From the NCBI RefSeq assembly GCF_029227915.1, contig NC_079885.1:19541001-19605000 (forward strand): 64,000 nt of DNA, in the 5' to 3' direction. The stretch is from Hydractinia symbiolongicarpus (lineage: Eukaryota; Cnidaria; Hydrozoa; Anthoathecata; Hydractiniidae). Position numbers and translations under genes: made by a program. The notes beneath the pieces were generated by a model. That model was given only the letters and a program-made list of their open reading frames with translations, ran no database searches and was not told the origin of the DNA. This document shows positions 25,201 through 40,200 of the stretch, in pieces. Each line of letters begins with the position of its first letter. Positions within the stretch are counted from its first letter, which is position 1.

Positions 25201-28200
25201 TGATAGTGTATTCCCATCATCTGCATTATAAGAGTAAGCAAAACATTTTGTGGTGACTTTGTCAATACCAAAATAACTAGGGACATGATAAAATAATCAC
25301 TATAATTAACCAGCTAATTGCTAATAAAAAAGAAAGCAGGTTAGGGACATTATTCAACTTTATTATAATGTATATATAAGTTGTAAAATTGAACATTAAA
25401 TGTGTAGGCCCCTTATTAAAAAAAAAAAAACTGACAAAGTATTTTTGTGAATTTTCTTCATGGTAATAAGCGACCTTAAACTGTTTTCTTTTTCTAGCAG
25501 CTCATTTTTACATGTTTAAATTAAAATATCTTGTTTAAATTTTATTTTTGTGAGGTTATTAAAAGAAAAAAGAAAGAAAAAAGCTCCATGTTATATAAAA
25601 CCCACCTGCCAAAAAGCTATCACTTCCTAGAATCTCTACAATGTCAAAATACTGATATAAAAGCTATATTATGTCTATTACTTTTATGGTTTCATACTAC
25701 GTTCTATACCATATGGGATCATATTTGCTTCTCTTACTTATTTAAGGGTTAGGAGTGCCCAGGTTAATCATGAGTAAATTAAAAAAATAATAAAGCTCTA
25801 AAATCTTCAAGCAATTTTAGTGCTAAGTCGATCGGGCAAGCAAGCACCTCTGAGTGTCTCTCTTAACAAGTAAGAAATCAACCTCATTTAATCGTACGGA
25901 CGTTAAAGATCATCTTAAAGCCTGCCACACCACATCATCTTTCTAGGCCAGTTATCTGCAAAAAATTTGGATTACGAAGCACACCATAGTTATGATCTTG
26001 TGATTGATGCAAGTGATGGTGTTCATGCAACGAGAGCCTCAGTCAATGTTATCGTCAGTAACACGAATGATCCTCCTCATTTTGATCACTCTGTTTTCAC
26101 TGCAAATGTTGATGAAGGTGCCAAAGAGAACACAGTTGTGAAAAGTTTGGGAATCACAAGTGATGGTAGTGGAAGCCATATCTGTGCGTGGGGAGCTAAA
26201 GGCGTAACCCCTGAAGTCATTTCCTTGTTTACATTGACCACAGAGTCAAGGTCATGCATTGTCAAAGTTGCAAAAACTGGAACTTTGAAGTGGAGAAAAG
26301 ACAAGCCTGGCTATAACTTTGCTGTTCGTGCTATAAACAAAAATAACAGGAATCAAGTGTCAACGGCAATGCTAGAAGGTAATCTTTTTTTAGTTGTGAT
26401 TATTCAATGCACAACATCTTGTACTAGCATAGTAGGCCTTTATAATATTCTGGCACAGTGGAGATTGTGCACGCAACATGTATGTGGCAAATCTGTAATA
26501 GCATAAAAACAATAATAAGCATGTCCTCCAATATTTTAAAAATTATAACAATTTTAAGTTCCTTTAAAATTAGAAGAAATTCTTAATTCTTTTATCTATG
26601 CCAATGATTATATTACTATATTTTATTGCAACATTTTTGACATACCATTATTTATACTGTGCTGATATTAAACTTCTGCCTAAAGAACATTTCCTCCCTG
26701 CTTATTTCGCGAAAAATAAATTACATAATAAATCAAGAATCTTAATCCACCTAATTCTTTTTATAGAGAAATGGCATAATTTATCAATATCATCAAAATA
26801 AAACCTTGAATTTTGCGATTTTTATATTTACTTTTGTGCTTCATGTCAGCAAACTTGTGTTGCACATTGACAATTTTCAATATGTTGTTTTGTGATTGTG
26901 TGTCACACAAACACCAGTTGAATTTAAAACGAAAATGATAGCGAAGCTTTTGTTATTTCGATTTACATTCCACCTAATAAATAAAAAATCTCTGCGAAAA
27001 ATTGCCAACATGAATATTTTTTGTTAACATGTAAAAATTACTTAAGTGATTTGTTTATGACATATGTGAATAATATTTCTGCAATTTTGAGGTCTAAATT
27101 GATTCCCAAAAAATACGATAGCCACCATTAATCACTGAAAGCCAGCATGGTTCTTGCACAATGACATTTCGTAGCACCAAGATACAACTAGTGCCAACAA
27201 AAAAATGCCTAGAGTTTCAATTTCATGAATAAATATTTTTACAATTTTAGTTGCAATTCGAGACAGTAATGACAACAAACCGGAATTTAGTCAAAATTCT
27301 TATGCTGTTTCCATTACTGGTGGATTAAAACTTGGAGTATCTATCTTAAAAGTAACTGCCACAGATTTAGATAAAGGACCCAATGGCAGAATTACGTATA
27401 ATATTCAAGACGGCGTCAACTCAAACCTGTAAGATCTTAGAAAGGATTTTTATGTTAATTTTATTTCAATTGTTTTACTTACCGTCACTTCCTCTCTTAT
27501 GGGGTCATCAAATGTACTCCTTTTTTAGTATTTTACAATCTTCTCATAACAGTGAACAGTCAAGAATTGGAGTATAAAGTGTAGGCATGCAGGGGGGGGT
27601 TGTTTCCAAGAATTTTGCCCAAATTCTTCAAAAAAAAAAAAGAAAAAAAAGTTTTCTAAATCATCATTTCTATGGTAAAACCTTCTACAGATATACAGTT
27701 TTCAATATTTAAATGACTTCCACCTTGATCTATTTCAGAAATAAATATGTTACTCTAGTCCCACCAGATAGAAATATTTTGTCCCATACATAACAGCTCT
27801 TACTTAAGAAATTTTGTTGATAAGAAAACCCAAGGATAAAGAAAAACACAGTTTTTTGTTACGTATGGGACAATTTTTACCGCAAGGTGCTCCTGTCGAT
27901 GCACTTAAAAACCAAAACAGAGGGCGTACAGAAAATATAAACATTCTAACTAATATCACACATCTGAGATACTTTATGAATGAAAGACTTACATATTTGT
28001 CAAGTCAAGGTTTTGTTATCTCAGTTAAGAATAACTTATGTATTGAACCAAAATTGTCCCATATGGAACATTTTTAATTTATTTTGCTTCCAAGTGCTTC
28101 TTTCAAAGCTATATCGAAAGAAAATCTAACTAGTGATGATAAAAAGTAAATGGTTTACAAAAGTGCTGAACAAAGTACTGTATGTTGAGGGCTAAATCAA

Positions 28201-31200
28201 ATTAGTTTAATATTTGAAAAAGTTAAAGATTTGTTAAGGTTTGAATCCTTTGTCAGACAAATAGCATTCTTTTTTAGCTTAGATATAAGCAATTATAACA
28301 GTCAGGTTGTCACTGTCACAAAGCATGAAAAAGAGTTCACTTTTTGTCTTCTTTTTAAAAAAGCATTACGTATGGGACATTTTGTTACGCATCTTAAGGG
28401 AAAGGTGTTAAAGTACAGACAAAAGGATTTTTGATAGTAATAGGCTCTTATTGTTTCATACCATGGGGCCAATAAATAACACCTCCAATCCCATAGCTTA
28501 TTACTCTAATATGTCTTACAGAGTGTAAGTAAAAGAAAAATCTTGATATTGTCAAATTGTAGGGATGTAGAGGAAGACTTAAATGGCTTATTTTGTTTGA
28601 AATTTATCTTGTGAAATTTTTTATGGGCATTTTAAGAAAATGTAACGTATGGGACACGAAAGTCTGACCACACAGTCTAGAAGCCATTATAGCCTATTAG
28701 TTAAAAATGATGTTTCTTAAAAAAACAAGAATTCTTCCTTAACAACTAATACAACCAGAAACACTAACTTTGCATTTATTAAAAATACCTGAAAAGAAAA
28801 AAGAAATGTTTGAATTTGATTCGCAATGGGACACGACACCAGGTTGACCGAGTAGTGCAGGAACATCGTTACGCAGATACAGGTGGAACACAAATAATAA
28901 CTTTCTCCCAACTTTGTATTTACACCGCATAAAATTTAGATTGAATATTAGATTTTAGAAGTACTTAAATTTCTAATTTCTCTGGCTGTATGAACCATTT
29001 GGTCCTAAACCTACCACACGTTTTATATATCTGAATTTGTAATCATGAGAATTTTTTTTAATGTTTTCTACACATGTATCTTTGTAAAAATCGATATGGG
29101 TGAAGAACAGTTTATCACAATCTCATAAAATGGCAAATTTTAGCAGCTCAGGAACTATGAGAATAGTGAGGTTTTGGATGTATTTCATCAAATCAGTCTA
29201 AAAACAAGTTTTAGTGATTATTTTAAGTTATACTAATGCTATTGAAATTTTCATTACAATGTAAAGCTTGGTTTTTCATACCAGTTACACCAAAAATAGC
29301 TGAAGGGACTAATCAGTTTGGAATTATTTTGTATAAACGTTTGATAATGCAATGATAAAGTCTTGATGATGTACCATAGTGGTAAGCCATTCAACGTTTT
29401 TATTCCTAATTGATCCATAATATGGGTTTTAGCTGTAGTAGTACTAAAAGTAGCATAAACTACTTTTATTCATTTGTAAAAGTTTATTCATTACAAACAT
29501 TATCTGCAACAAAACAAAAAAGAAGTTGTTGCATAGCTTTATGACTATAGGATAAATTTGAAAAATTTCCATTCTCTGTATGGGACATTTGTTTCAAACC
29601 TAAACCCGTGAGATATTTAAAAAATTATAAATTACAAAATCGCAGAAGGTTATACAGGCCTATCAATAAGAAAATAACACTAGAGCAATAAATCACTCCC
29701 CAAGGTTACAATAATTTAAACTGGGCGAGTAATCTGAATAAATAGAAAAGTTTGTAAGCACATATTTTATCACAAAGTCTTTTTTATCTATTTTATTTTA
29801 TCTTTTTTTATATATTTTGGTTCTTTTTTACTGTAAATAATAAGAAAGAAAACATTAATTTTCATGTGAGTTGAATTAATATTTTGCTCAGCCAGAATTG
29901 GGGGAGCTCAGCTAGTTTCTCGAGGCAAAGGGCGAGCCTTTGCGTGAGCAAGAGCAATTGCTCTCCCCTTATTGATGGGCCTGGTTATATTGTAAAAACT
30001 CCATATTTCCTTTAGCCTAGATTAAAAAAGGCTGTGTCCAATTTTGGCTATTATCAACAAAATAATGCCATATGGGGTAAAATGATTAACAATGAATTTC
30101 CCACAGGTGTTCTTAAGTATGTGTTAAGGCAAGAAAGTGATGTATTTTCCTTCGCAAGTTTTGCCTTTTGATTCAGCTAAATCCTGAGGCTTTTCCTTTC
30201 ATAGTATAACTTTAATTTTACTTAGTACTAAAAAAAAGCTAGCTTAATTGTAAATGTAATTAGAGGGTGGCTAACCCCCCTGTTTAAGAATAATTATCAA
30301 CAACATTAAAGTTATATTAAAGAAGAACTACTTTGTTCATCACTAACATACTGCCAAGCAGCGAGCGGAATTCGATCCGCGTTCCCCAGAACTGGGAGCT
30401 GCAGGCGCACCCACTACACTACGTGCGGCAATATGTTAGTGATGAACTCAGATAGTTTATTCGGATGGTGTGTATACATATAGGTGAATATTTATCATAG
30501 CACATCCGTATTTCATTCTCAACAGAGAATGCTTGATTTCTTTGGGGACATATAAGAATGTTATGTCCTTTGAAATGTCCTTATTTATTTTTAAGAAAAT
30601 ACCATCTTAAGCAACCCTGATTTTTTTTCAATCTCCTATTTTAGTTATTTTATAAAGTGTAAGAGACTCATAAAAAATAAAAAAATCTGTAATTGTGGTA
30701 TTATATTTTTAGCTTCAACATTCAACCAACTGGTGATATATATGTGAAATCAGCATTAGACAAAAATAAACAATACACCTTAACAGTTAATGCAAGGGAT
30801 CAAGGTAAGAAAAATTGTTTGTTATTTTGGATTTTGTTTTGTTTAATAAATTACTTTTACTTTTAAGCAAATTAACATTTTAAAGCAACAAATGATTGAT
30901 GGTGACAAAGATGTATGTTTGTTTGGACACTTTTTTTCTCTTATACGCACTATTTGTTTAGTGTGCGTTGGTTACCCAAGTCTTTTTCTGTCTTCCTTTT
31001 GGGTTACGTCCAATTTCAGCTGATGTGTTTGTAATTGTGATTGTGGCATTACTTTTTTGCATGTACCTATGCCAACTAAGTGGAAGTTACAACTGATTCA
31101 ATGTTTTGGATTTTCAATTTTTGCATTTGCGATTTCGAGCGGAATGTCTTTCAAGTAAACATTGCAAATCCACGAAAACATGACTCTATTGTTTAGTTGT

Positions 31201-34200
31201 AATTTTAGCAGATATGCTAATACCAAGGGTATTCATAAAAGGTGGTAACATTTGCACACCTCTTCACCGCTTCTTTGGACTAAACATAAACTTTATCTTT
31301 TTATTAGTAAAACATCATACTAGCCTGAGCTGCCTTTTTATACATTAGAAGCAGAACAATTTTAGAAATCATAAAAATCTGTCTTTAGGTGTTCCAGCAT
31401 TAGAAAAGTCGACAACAGTGAAATTATCAGTGCACGAAGACGGAACTGACTTGCCAAAATTCCCTGATTCTTACACTCCAGTCTCAATCTCTGAGTCTTT
31501 TTCTATTGGTAACGTTGTCATGACTGTAAGTGCTAGTGGTACGAACACAAAATATGAAATCGTTGGTGGAAACGAAAATGATATCTTCGATATTGCAGCT
31601 GGAGGTCAAGTGACAGTAAAAAAGAAGGTGGATCACGAAACTAAACAATCTCATAATTTGATCATCAGAGCGACTGTGCCGAGTATTCCAGAGAAGTATT
31701 CAGAAAAGATGTTTACTGTCAATGTTGTGGATGTTAATGATAATGCTCCTGTGTTCATAGTGGAAAACTCAACTGCAGTTCAGACAGTCTATGTGGATAG
31801 GTTTTCACCTGATGGCACAATCATTGCAAAGGTACAAAATTTAAATAAGTTATTATCGGGTGTACTTATCGGGTAGTTTTTTATGTTTGCTGGTCTTAAT
31901 ATCATCTATAATGCTATTGTAATTCAAAATTTTAATTAATGCTAAACTTGTGGAAGTTATTTGGCAAGTTGTTTTAAACTTTAAGAATTTTGAATTTAAC
32001 TGCTGCAAGAATACTAATATTTGAAATCTTTTGTCAGTAATTTTCGATCTGAATGCATTCAAGTGGAGGTAAATTAACAAAAAATTATGCCAAAATATTA
32101 TTTTTTTTTTATTTGTGCAAAAGTTTTATTTTATTCTGATTATTTATAATTGTCAGTCTTTTTAACACACCACTCAATTTGTTTGTGAAGTATTTACAAC
32201 CCAACAATTAAGAAGACAAATTAAAATGTTTTTTCAGGACTGAATCAAAACTTTCCACCCGGCAATATTTTAGACATCCAGTTGAGCGCATACAAATATT
32301 TTTAAGTCGAAACTTTATTAACAATTATTACCAATGTTATGAATGCATTTGTATCTCTCTTCTTACAGTTCAAAGCGTATGATGCTGATTCAGGCAGTAA
32401 TGGAATTGTGACGTACAGCATTGAAGGAAATGTTCCATTTAGTGTAGATAATGAGGGTTCCGTTACAACTACTATTGAAATTACGTAAGAAATTATTATG
32501 CTGTGCATACTTTTAATTAAACGTGATGCTCTGTGATTGATACAGTAATACAGTAAGTTATTACCAATAGCTATTGTGTGTCTGTCTCTGCACAATTTTT
32601 GTAGCCGCGCTACGGTCATACGAAATATCGCAATAGTTTGAAGCTACAAATAACATGCGATATAGTTTTATTGATTTTGCTGTGGCAGGCAAATTACTGT
32701 GGTGTTTAATTTGCATCTTTTTCCAATTAGATCTGATATTGGAGTGTCATATTCGTTTACCATCATAGCACAAGGCAATGGTCAACCTGTTAGTAAGACC
32801 ACAAGACTGAAAGTATCTGCTGTGGTAAAAGAAGGTACGAAGCCTCCTGCATTCTCACGGAAAACATATCGCTCAACTTTGCAAGACAACATTCCAGTAG
32901 GAACCCAAGTGACAACAGTCACGACGACAGAATCCAATCCAACAGCCACAACAACATTTAAAATTGCCAGCGGTGATTACAACAACAGCTTCTGTGTGGA
33001 TTACACAAAAGTTGTAACCGTGCAGAGACCAATCGATATTGACGTTTTCCATCATTCTGAATATAAATTAGGTGTGGAGATGACGTATGGCTACCAAAAG
33101 AGCAAAGCGGATGTGGTTGTGACTTTAGTTGATGAGAACGACAATGTACCAAAGTTTGTAAATGGAATGGGCCCAATTATCACTAAAGTCTCAGAGGCGA
33201 AGACAGGTACGTTTTCTTTATGTTTATATAAGTTAAAAAAACATTTCACGTTTTTCAATGGGTTTTCAAATTTTATCAATTTTGATTATTGTTATAAGGG
33301 AAAATCTAAACGAGACACGCTTTCTTCAAGGATTTTAGGACCCTTTATTAAAAATTATTTTTATTGGCTAATCTATTTCCAATTTGAGCTACAAAATGAG
33401 CTTCTCTTACGCATTATAAAGTTTTATATCAATATGCCCTCTCATTTCAATCGCTCTTGGATTAGAAATAAATGTACAAGTTAACTCAGCTTATGTAATA
33501 ATCCCCTATTGCATATTCTATCCCTCGTGTATAAATAATTGAAAGAAATACCTAATAAATTTTTCTTTTAAGGTGGCTTTGTGGTGTATACTGCCAAAGC
33601 GACAGATCTGGATAGTGGTAATAATGGCAAAATTACTTATTCCATCTACCAAGTGTTCGGTGAGGGTAGCAAGGGAACTTTATTTAAAATCGATGAAAAC
33701 ACTGGTCAGCTTTCTTTGGTAAAGTCGTTGAATTACGAAGCAACCGAGGAACATATTGTTATCATCAAAGCACAAGACAATGGAGCCAGAACGCAACACT
33801 TCTGTAAGAGCACTACTGTTATCATGTTTCGTTTCAATAATTAAAAAAGTTTGTGCATAGAACGTTGTGGGACCTTGAATATCTATCACTATCCAGAGTA
33901 AAATCTTTGACGGTTATTTATAGTACTAAAAAATGGCATTTTGTCAATAGTAATATCAGGAGGTAAAGTACGTGTTGAAACAATACTCTGTTGCCTTTAT
34001 CCTCTCTTTGCCTGAGTTACTAGAACGTCTCCATTCTTTAAAGTATATTACTAATCTGACTTTTCCTAAACCATCTAAATATCGTTTGCTTGGTTTTTAC
34101 ACTTAGCCTTGCAAGAAGTTCGAGTAGAAGTGACTGATGAAAATGATCAACGTCCTACGTTTTCCGAAGCCAAATACGTTGGCTACATCCCGACGAACGC

Positions 34201-37200
34201 AAAACCTGGTTTGCAAGTCCTCCAAGTGTTTGCTGCCGATTTCGACAGTGGTTTGTACGGCCGCGTTGTTTATGCTATTATTGGAAATACCTACGGCGAT
34301 ACGTTTAGTATTGGTAGTTCGAGTGGTATTATCACACTGAAAAAACCAATCGCGTTGATTGATACTAATAAGTTTACTCTCACTCTGACCGCTAAAGATG
34401 TATCGCTCGGCGGACAAGCCATCGTGGAGCTTTACGCCGTCACACAAGAAGGACCACCAAAGTTTGCATTGAGTAAATTTACATTCAACGTTACAGAGAA
34501 TAACAAGCCGTCTGAAGCAATTGGAGTTGCAAAAGCCATCAGTCTGGACCTCCTCAAATACACTATAGTGAGAGGCAATGATAATAACACCTTTTCGATT
34601 GATCCAAGATCTGGTGAGTTAAAATCGATAGAAAGTTTGGACGCAGAGGCGAAGAGTCAGTATTTGTTGTTCGTGCGTGCTACTGATTTGAGTGAGAGAT
34701 ACGCAGAAGCCAGTGTTGAAGTAAATGTTAGAAACATAAACGATAATGGACCGCTATTTAGATCAGCTGTGAACGGGCTAATTGAAGTCGTGAAATCCCG
34801 TAAACTAGCTACAGGTCAGGAAATAATAAACGTTGAAGGATATGATCTGGATGTCGGTGATAGTTTATCGTACAAGATTAACTCTGTCTCTGCACGGGGA
34901 TATTTCCAGATCGATCAAGATGGTTTGATTAAGTCATTGAAGTCGTTGCAAACGTTAGCGACGGATACCAATCGATACCAGTTCGAAGTCGTCGCTACAG
35001 ATTCGAAAGGCAAACAAAACAGTGTGCAAATTCGAATTATTTTGGTGAACCGGCCTGGCGATCCATTTACGCGAACGGTAAGCGAAGGGAGAAAACCTAA
35101 CTCCGGTCCATTTATAACCGATCTTGATTTTGTAAACTATCCCAAGGCCGAGTTCAAAATCGTTTACCCGAATACGCATCCATTTAAGATTGACTCGGCT
35201 ACCGGTCATATCAGTTTGCGGCGCCAAATCGACTACGAAACAGTGAAAGAATACACGATTTACGTGGAGGAAGCTGACCCCCAAAAATCATCTGAATATA
35301 CAAATTACGAAGTACGAATCAAGGTCATCGATGAAAACGACAACAAACCGAAATTCACCATGAAAAATCTATTCGGCAAGGTAAACAAAAACGCCCAACC
35401 TGGTACAACTGTGTTTAAATTAACTGCTACGGATCCTGATGGCGGTGATAACGGGAAAATCTACTTCCAGCTGAAAGGTTCAGATCCCTTTTCTATTGAT
35501 CCTGTTACAAATGAAATCAAGACATCAGGCTTCTATCTGACACAGGATTGGTACAACATCACTGTGCAGGCGTATGACAAAGGACGGCCACAACTTTTTA
35601 GTGACGTCAAGACAATATATATTAAAACAGGAGATAATCCACCAGAGTTTAAAAGCTATATTTATAAGTTCACCGTTGACGAAGGAGCGCAGGGCGGTAA
35701 GGTCATTGGGAAAGTCGACGCTCGAAGTTTGTCTGGCATAAGCATCCAATACAGCATTGAGGGTGGAAACCAGGACAATGTGTTCACCATTGATTCGTAC
35801 GGTCAGATCCTATTGCAAGGCAACTTGGACTATGAATCGGGACAAACTTCATATTCACTGACGGTACAAGCGGCTGAAATTAGTACGCAGCCTCTCACGT
35901 CGACAACGAATGTTCTCATAGAAGTTACAAACATCAACGATAACGTCCCAGAGTTCACCCAAGTCGAGTATCGTAGCCAGCCTATTAGCGAAAACGTTCC
36001 TATTGGTTCGACCTTAATCCTTGTTAGTGCAACCGATTGTGATTGTAGTTTAACGTGCAAGTGCGCTGGAGGTTTGCTTACATACAGTTTAGAATCTTAT
36101 AAAGACACGTTTAAGATCGATCACGTGACCGGTGAAATCAAAAACATCCGAGCGCTTGATTACGACACCATGAGCGAGTATAGATTTCAAGTAAAAGTAC
36201 ACGACACTGGCGAGAATCCTCAAACTGGTGTAGCCGACGTAGTTATTACGCTCTCCAATGTTAACGATAACACACCCACATTCGATCCGGACTTCTCTGT
36301 TGTTTCCATGACTGAGAATGTCGATCGCGGTACAATCGTAATCACAGTGCAAGCGCAAGATGCTGACAAAGATGACATAAAGTACGCCATCGAAGCTGGC
36401 GACAAGTTAAATTTTGAAATCGGGGAGAAGACGGGGGTAGTGAGAATTAAAAGTAAACCAACTAGGGAAAAATATGTTTTCAACATTTCAGCATCAGATG
36501 GCGTAAACAAAGGATATTACACTTTGACAGTTCTGATCGAAGATGTAAACGACAACAGCCCCACATTTAGACGTTGTTCTTCTTACACCCCTATCGTGTT
36601 GGAACACTCCCCTATTAATACACCTGTAATCAAAGTCACCGCAACAGATACGGATCGTGGAAGAAATGGCGAGATTGAGTACGAGATTCAAGAGCCTCAG
36701 AAACGCGACCAAACGCGTCGATCCAGCGATTTTAAGATAAACAACGCGACAGGTGAACTAACTACAAACAAGGTTTTCGATCGTGAAGAACAAAGCAGTT
36801 ACATTGTGTTAGTTATCGCGCTAGATGGTGGGCATGGCCGATCACCAGCTGAAAGAAATTCTGCAAGTTGTCAACTTGAAATACAAATTCAGGACATCAA
36901 CGATTACGCCCCCGTGTTTTCCGTTCAAAACTATGATATTTCCATTGCGGAAAACACTGACATTGATACAGTTGTTCTTGAAGTAAGCGCGCAAGATAAA
37001 GATGAAGGTAAAAATGCTATTGTCACTTACTCAATTAGTCAAGCGTCGCTAACGCCGAATTTCAAAATCGACCCAACTACTGGAGCCATCTCGGTTGCTC
37101 AGTCCCTAGTGCAGAAGGAAGATCGGTATAGTTTTCAAGTAAAAGCAACAGACGGCGGATCTCCGTCAAGGAGCGCAACAATTGAAATTGTTATCAATGT

Positions 37201-40200
37201 GCAGCCATCGAACCCACCTAAATTCGGACAGCTTAGTTACTCGAAAACGCTCAAAGAAGACACGAAGCCAGGAACAATTGCGCTTACTGTTAATGCTGTG
37301 TCACGTGCACAAGGTGATACAGAGAAGAAGATTTACTACAGTATTTTACCAGGAAACCTACCGTCGACGAATAAACCAGCAAGTTTCACTGTTGACTCTA
37401 ATACTGGCGCAATAAAGGTTGCCAAAGTTTTGGATTACGAGACGCTAAAGGAGTATGTGTTGACGGTGAGTGCAATCGACCAGCGTGGTATGAAGTCGAA
37501 CGCAAAGGTTTATATTTATATTGAAGATGTCAACGATAACACTCCGGTATTCGTTCTGAGTAAATACGTATTCGGGAAAGTAGCCGAGGGTAAATATCCT
37601 GGCCAGGTTGTTGAACAGGTGAACGCCACTGATGCAGACTCGGGGAAATTTGGTGAAGTAATTTATTCGTTAAAACAGAGTGACGAGTCAGATATGTTTT
37701 CAATTGACCCGATTACAGGGAAAATTACGACGAAAGTTATGTTCGATCGCGAAGTTACGCCGTCGATCACTTTTAACGTCGAAGCCCATGATCAAGATCC
37801 GGTGAATCCTTTGAGCGCCTCTGTTTACGTCACCATTCAAATTACCGACGTCAACGATAACAAACCAGAATTCAAAAAGACTCGGTACGATGTCGGCGTT
37901 GATGAGAACGTTCGCGTTGATCATATTGTTGCAGAGATTCAAGCTGAGGATAAAGATGCGGGTGAAAATTCACGTTTAAACTACTATATCATTGCGGGAA
38001 ACGAGAAGGGATACTTCGGTACAAAATCTATCCATCGCGCCGACGGTGGAAGTGTAGGGTTTGTGACAGTAACAAGGAAACTGGACCGAGAGGACAAAGA
38101 TAAATTTGTTTTGAAGATAGTTGCGAGTGATTCAACATACAGCGCCGAAACCACTGTGTATATTACGGTAACGATTTAGTTTTTTTTTCTTTGCTTTTGT
38201 AGGCATAATCAGAAATACTTCTAAATTCTATTTTGTTAGCAATTCTGTACATTTTAAGTTTCGTTATATTTTCATTCGTTTTTTGCTTTCATTTCATTCA
38301 GGTGCGAGATGTGAACGATAATGACCCGAAGTTTGCTCGCTCTGTCTACAACGCAACAATTCCAGAAGACTCGGTTAGTGGCGTGTTTGTCGCACAGGTA
38401 ACAGCCTCTGACCGAGACACGCCCGATGTTCAAAAACCTATCACTTACTCGCTTGCACAAGAAACTGCTGGCTACTTTGTAATCGGAAAGGAAACAGGAA
38501 AAATTGTTACAGGTAAAACTTAGCGGGACTTATTGAAATGTTCGGCAAAATATGATTTTCGTTGGGGAATGAGTTAGCAATTGTGCGAAAATACACCACT
38601 TTTTTCAAACGAACTTGCGAAAATACACCACTTTTTCCAAACGAACTTGCGAAAATACACCACTTTTTTCAAACGAACATGGGAAAATGCACCACTTTTT
38701 TCAAACGAACTTGCGAAAATACACCACTGTCCTAAAGTGGACTTGCGAAAATTCACCACTTTTCTAACACGAACTTGCGAAAATACACCATTTTTCTAAA
38801 AGGGACTTAGAATACACGCTGTTTTTATAAGAACATATACTATAAGAATATTCCAGATGAAATAAGAAAAAAGGTTTAGAACATCCTAAAGGTACACTCA
38901 TTTTGAAATTTTGCTTAATTCCTAAAAATGAAATATAAGCAAAAACAACCAGTTTGATTTAAAGTATGTCCGCCCTCAAAATCTGGTTGTCTGTCTGTCA
39001 GTTGAATAAAACTGCTTAAACAACAGCACCTTTAGTTGTCTTTTACACCAGTTTGCAATCTTAGATCTTTGAACCTTAATTGTGCAAAGAATATGTCAGG
39101 ACGATTTTAAAATTAAGAATAATTATTTTGAAACGATAAACTGTATTTTCATGAAAAATCGTGTATTCTTCTCTAAATTCACAATCATCTGTTTTAAAAG
39201 AGAAGCTGGATTCTTTGAACGTTCGTTTTCATTGAGAAAAACAGCAGTGTCCTACATTCTCAAAACATTTTAATTGGGTCGAAAGCGACGCTTTCTTTAA
39301 AGACAAATGAAAATAAATAGACTATAATTTTATATCTGCTAAATCCTAAGACATTCTTTTTATTATTAGGGAAAAAAGGCTTTGATCGTGAATCAAAATC
39401 CATGTATACCTTCCTCGTGTTTGCTTCTGACGGAGTTCGTACCGGATCGGCGACCGTCAAAGTGACCATAACTGATGTAAATGATGAAACGCCAGAATTT
39501 ACGGATGGTCCGTACATTCGTTACGTACAAGAAAATCAAAAGCCGGGCGCCGTGGTTGGCTACGTGACGGCGAAAGACCGCGACGAGGGATCGAATGCTT
39601 TCATAACGTACGAACTTGTCAACGACAGATTCACGATCGATCCCAACACCGGGTTAATACGAACAAAAAAAATGCTCAATCGTGAAATCGAAGACAATGA
39701 ATTTACCGTCACTGTAACGGCTACTAATTTAAAAAGCGACACAAAGTTGCAAGGTCGGGTTCAAGTTATCATTCGCGTTACCGACGCCAACGACGAGTAT
39801 CCCTACTTTACGCAAGCTAAGTTTACGACAAAAATGGCCGAATGCGCCGATATCGGCGAGCGTGTTACGCAAGTTCGCGCTAAAGATAACGACGAAGGTA
39901 TTAATGCGGAATTGGTGTACGCGATAGCCAGCGGTAACACTCCGAGGAGATTTCGTATCGATCCGGACACGGGTGTAATTACTGTTGCTCACGAGCTGGA
40001 TTTTGAAAAAGAGAAAGGGTATAAGCTTGTCATCAACGTGAGAGACAAAGGGCTTCCTCAGCTGATATCGAAGAAAAACGCTTCCGTGACGGTAACTATG
40101 GAAGATTGCAACGACCATAGCCCTCTTTTTGCAGAATCCAGCTACACGATATCAGTAAAAGAAGACGAACCTATTGGCTACCAGATTCTGCTCGTTACCG

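Noticed and set aside
28231-28434. Short open frames in cadherin intron 3 as extra exons
   Set aside because: They lack cadherin motifs and matching splice sites. The exon pair 27251-27428 and 30713-30804 joins in phase and completes a cadherin repeat.
30357-30428. Functional tRNA gene on the - strand
   Set aside because: The A- and B-box-like motifs are present, but I could not form a full cloverleaf, the core sits between long inverted arms, and a diverged sister copy exists. It is better described as a mobile element.
38168-38179. Cadherin stop after the long exon 9
   Set aside because: A donor at 38168 joins to 38302 in frame and restores the linker VRDVNDNDPKF; the stop is intronic.
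38584-38807. CRISPR-like array (regular repeats)
   Set aside because: The units are head-to-tail with no unique spacers, in an intron of an animal gene. It is a minisatellite.
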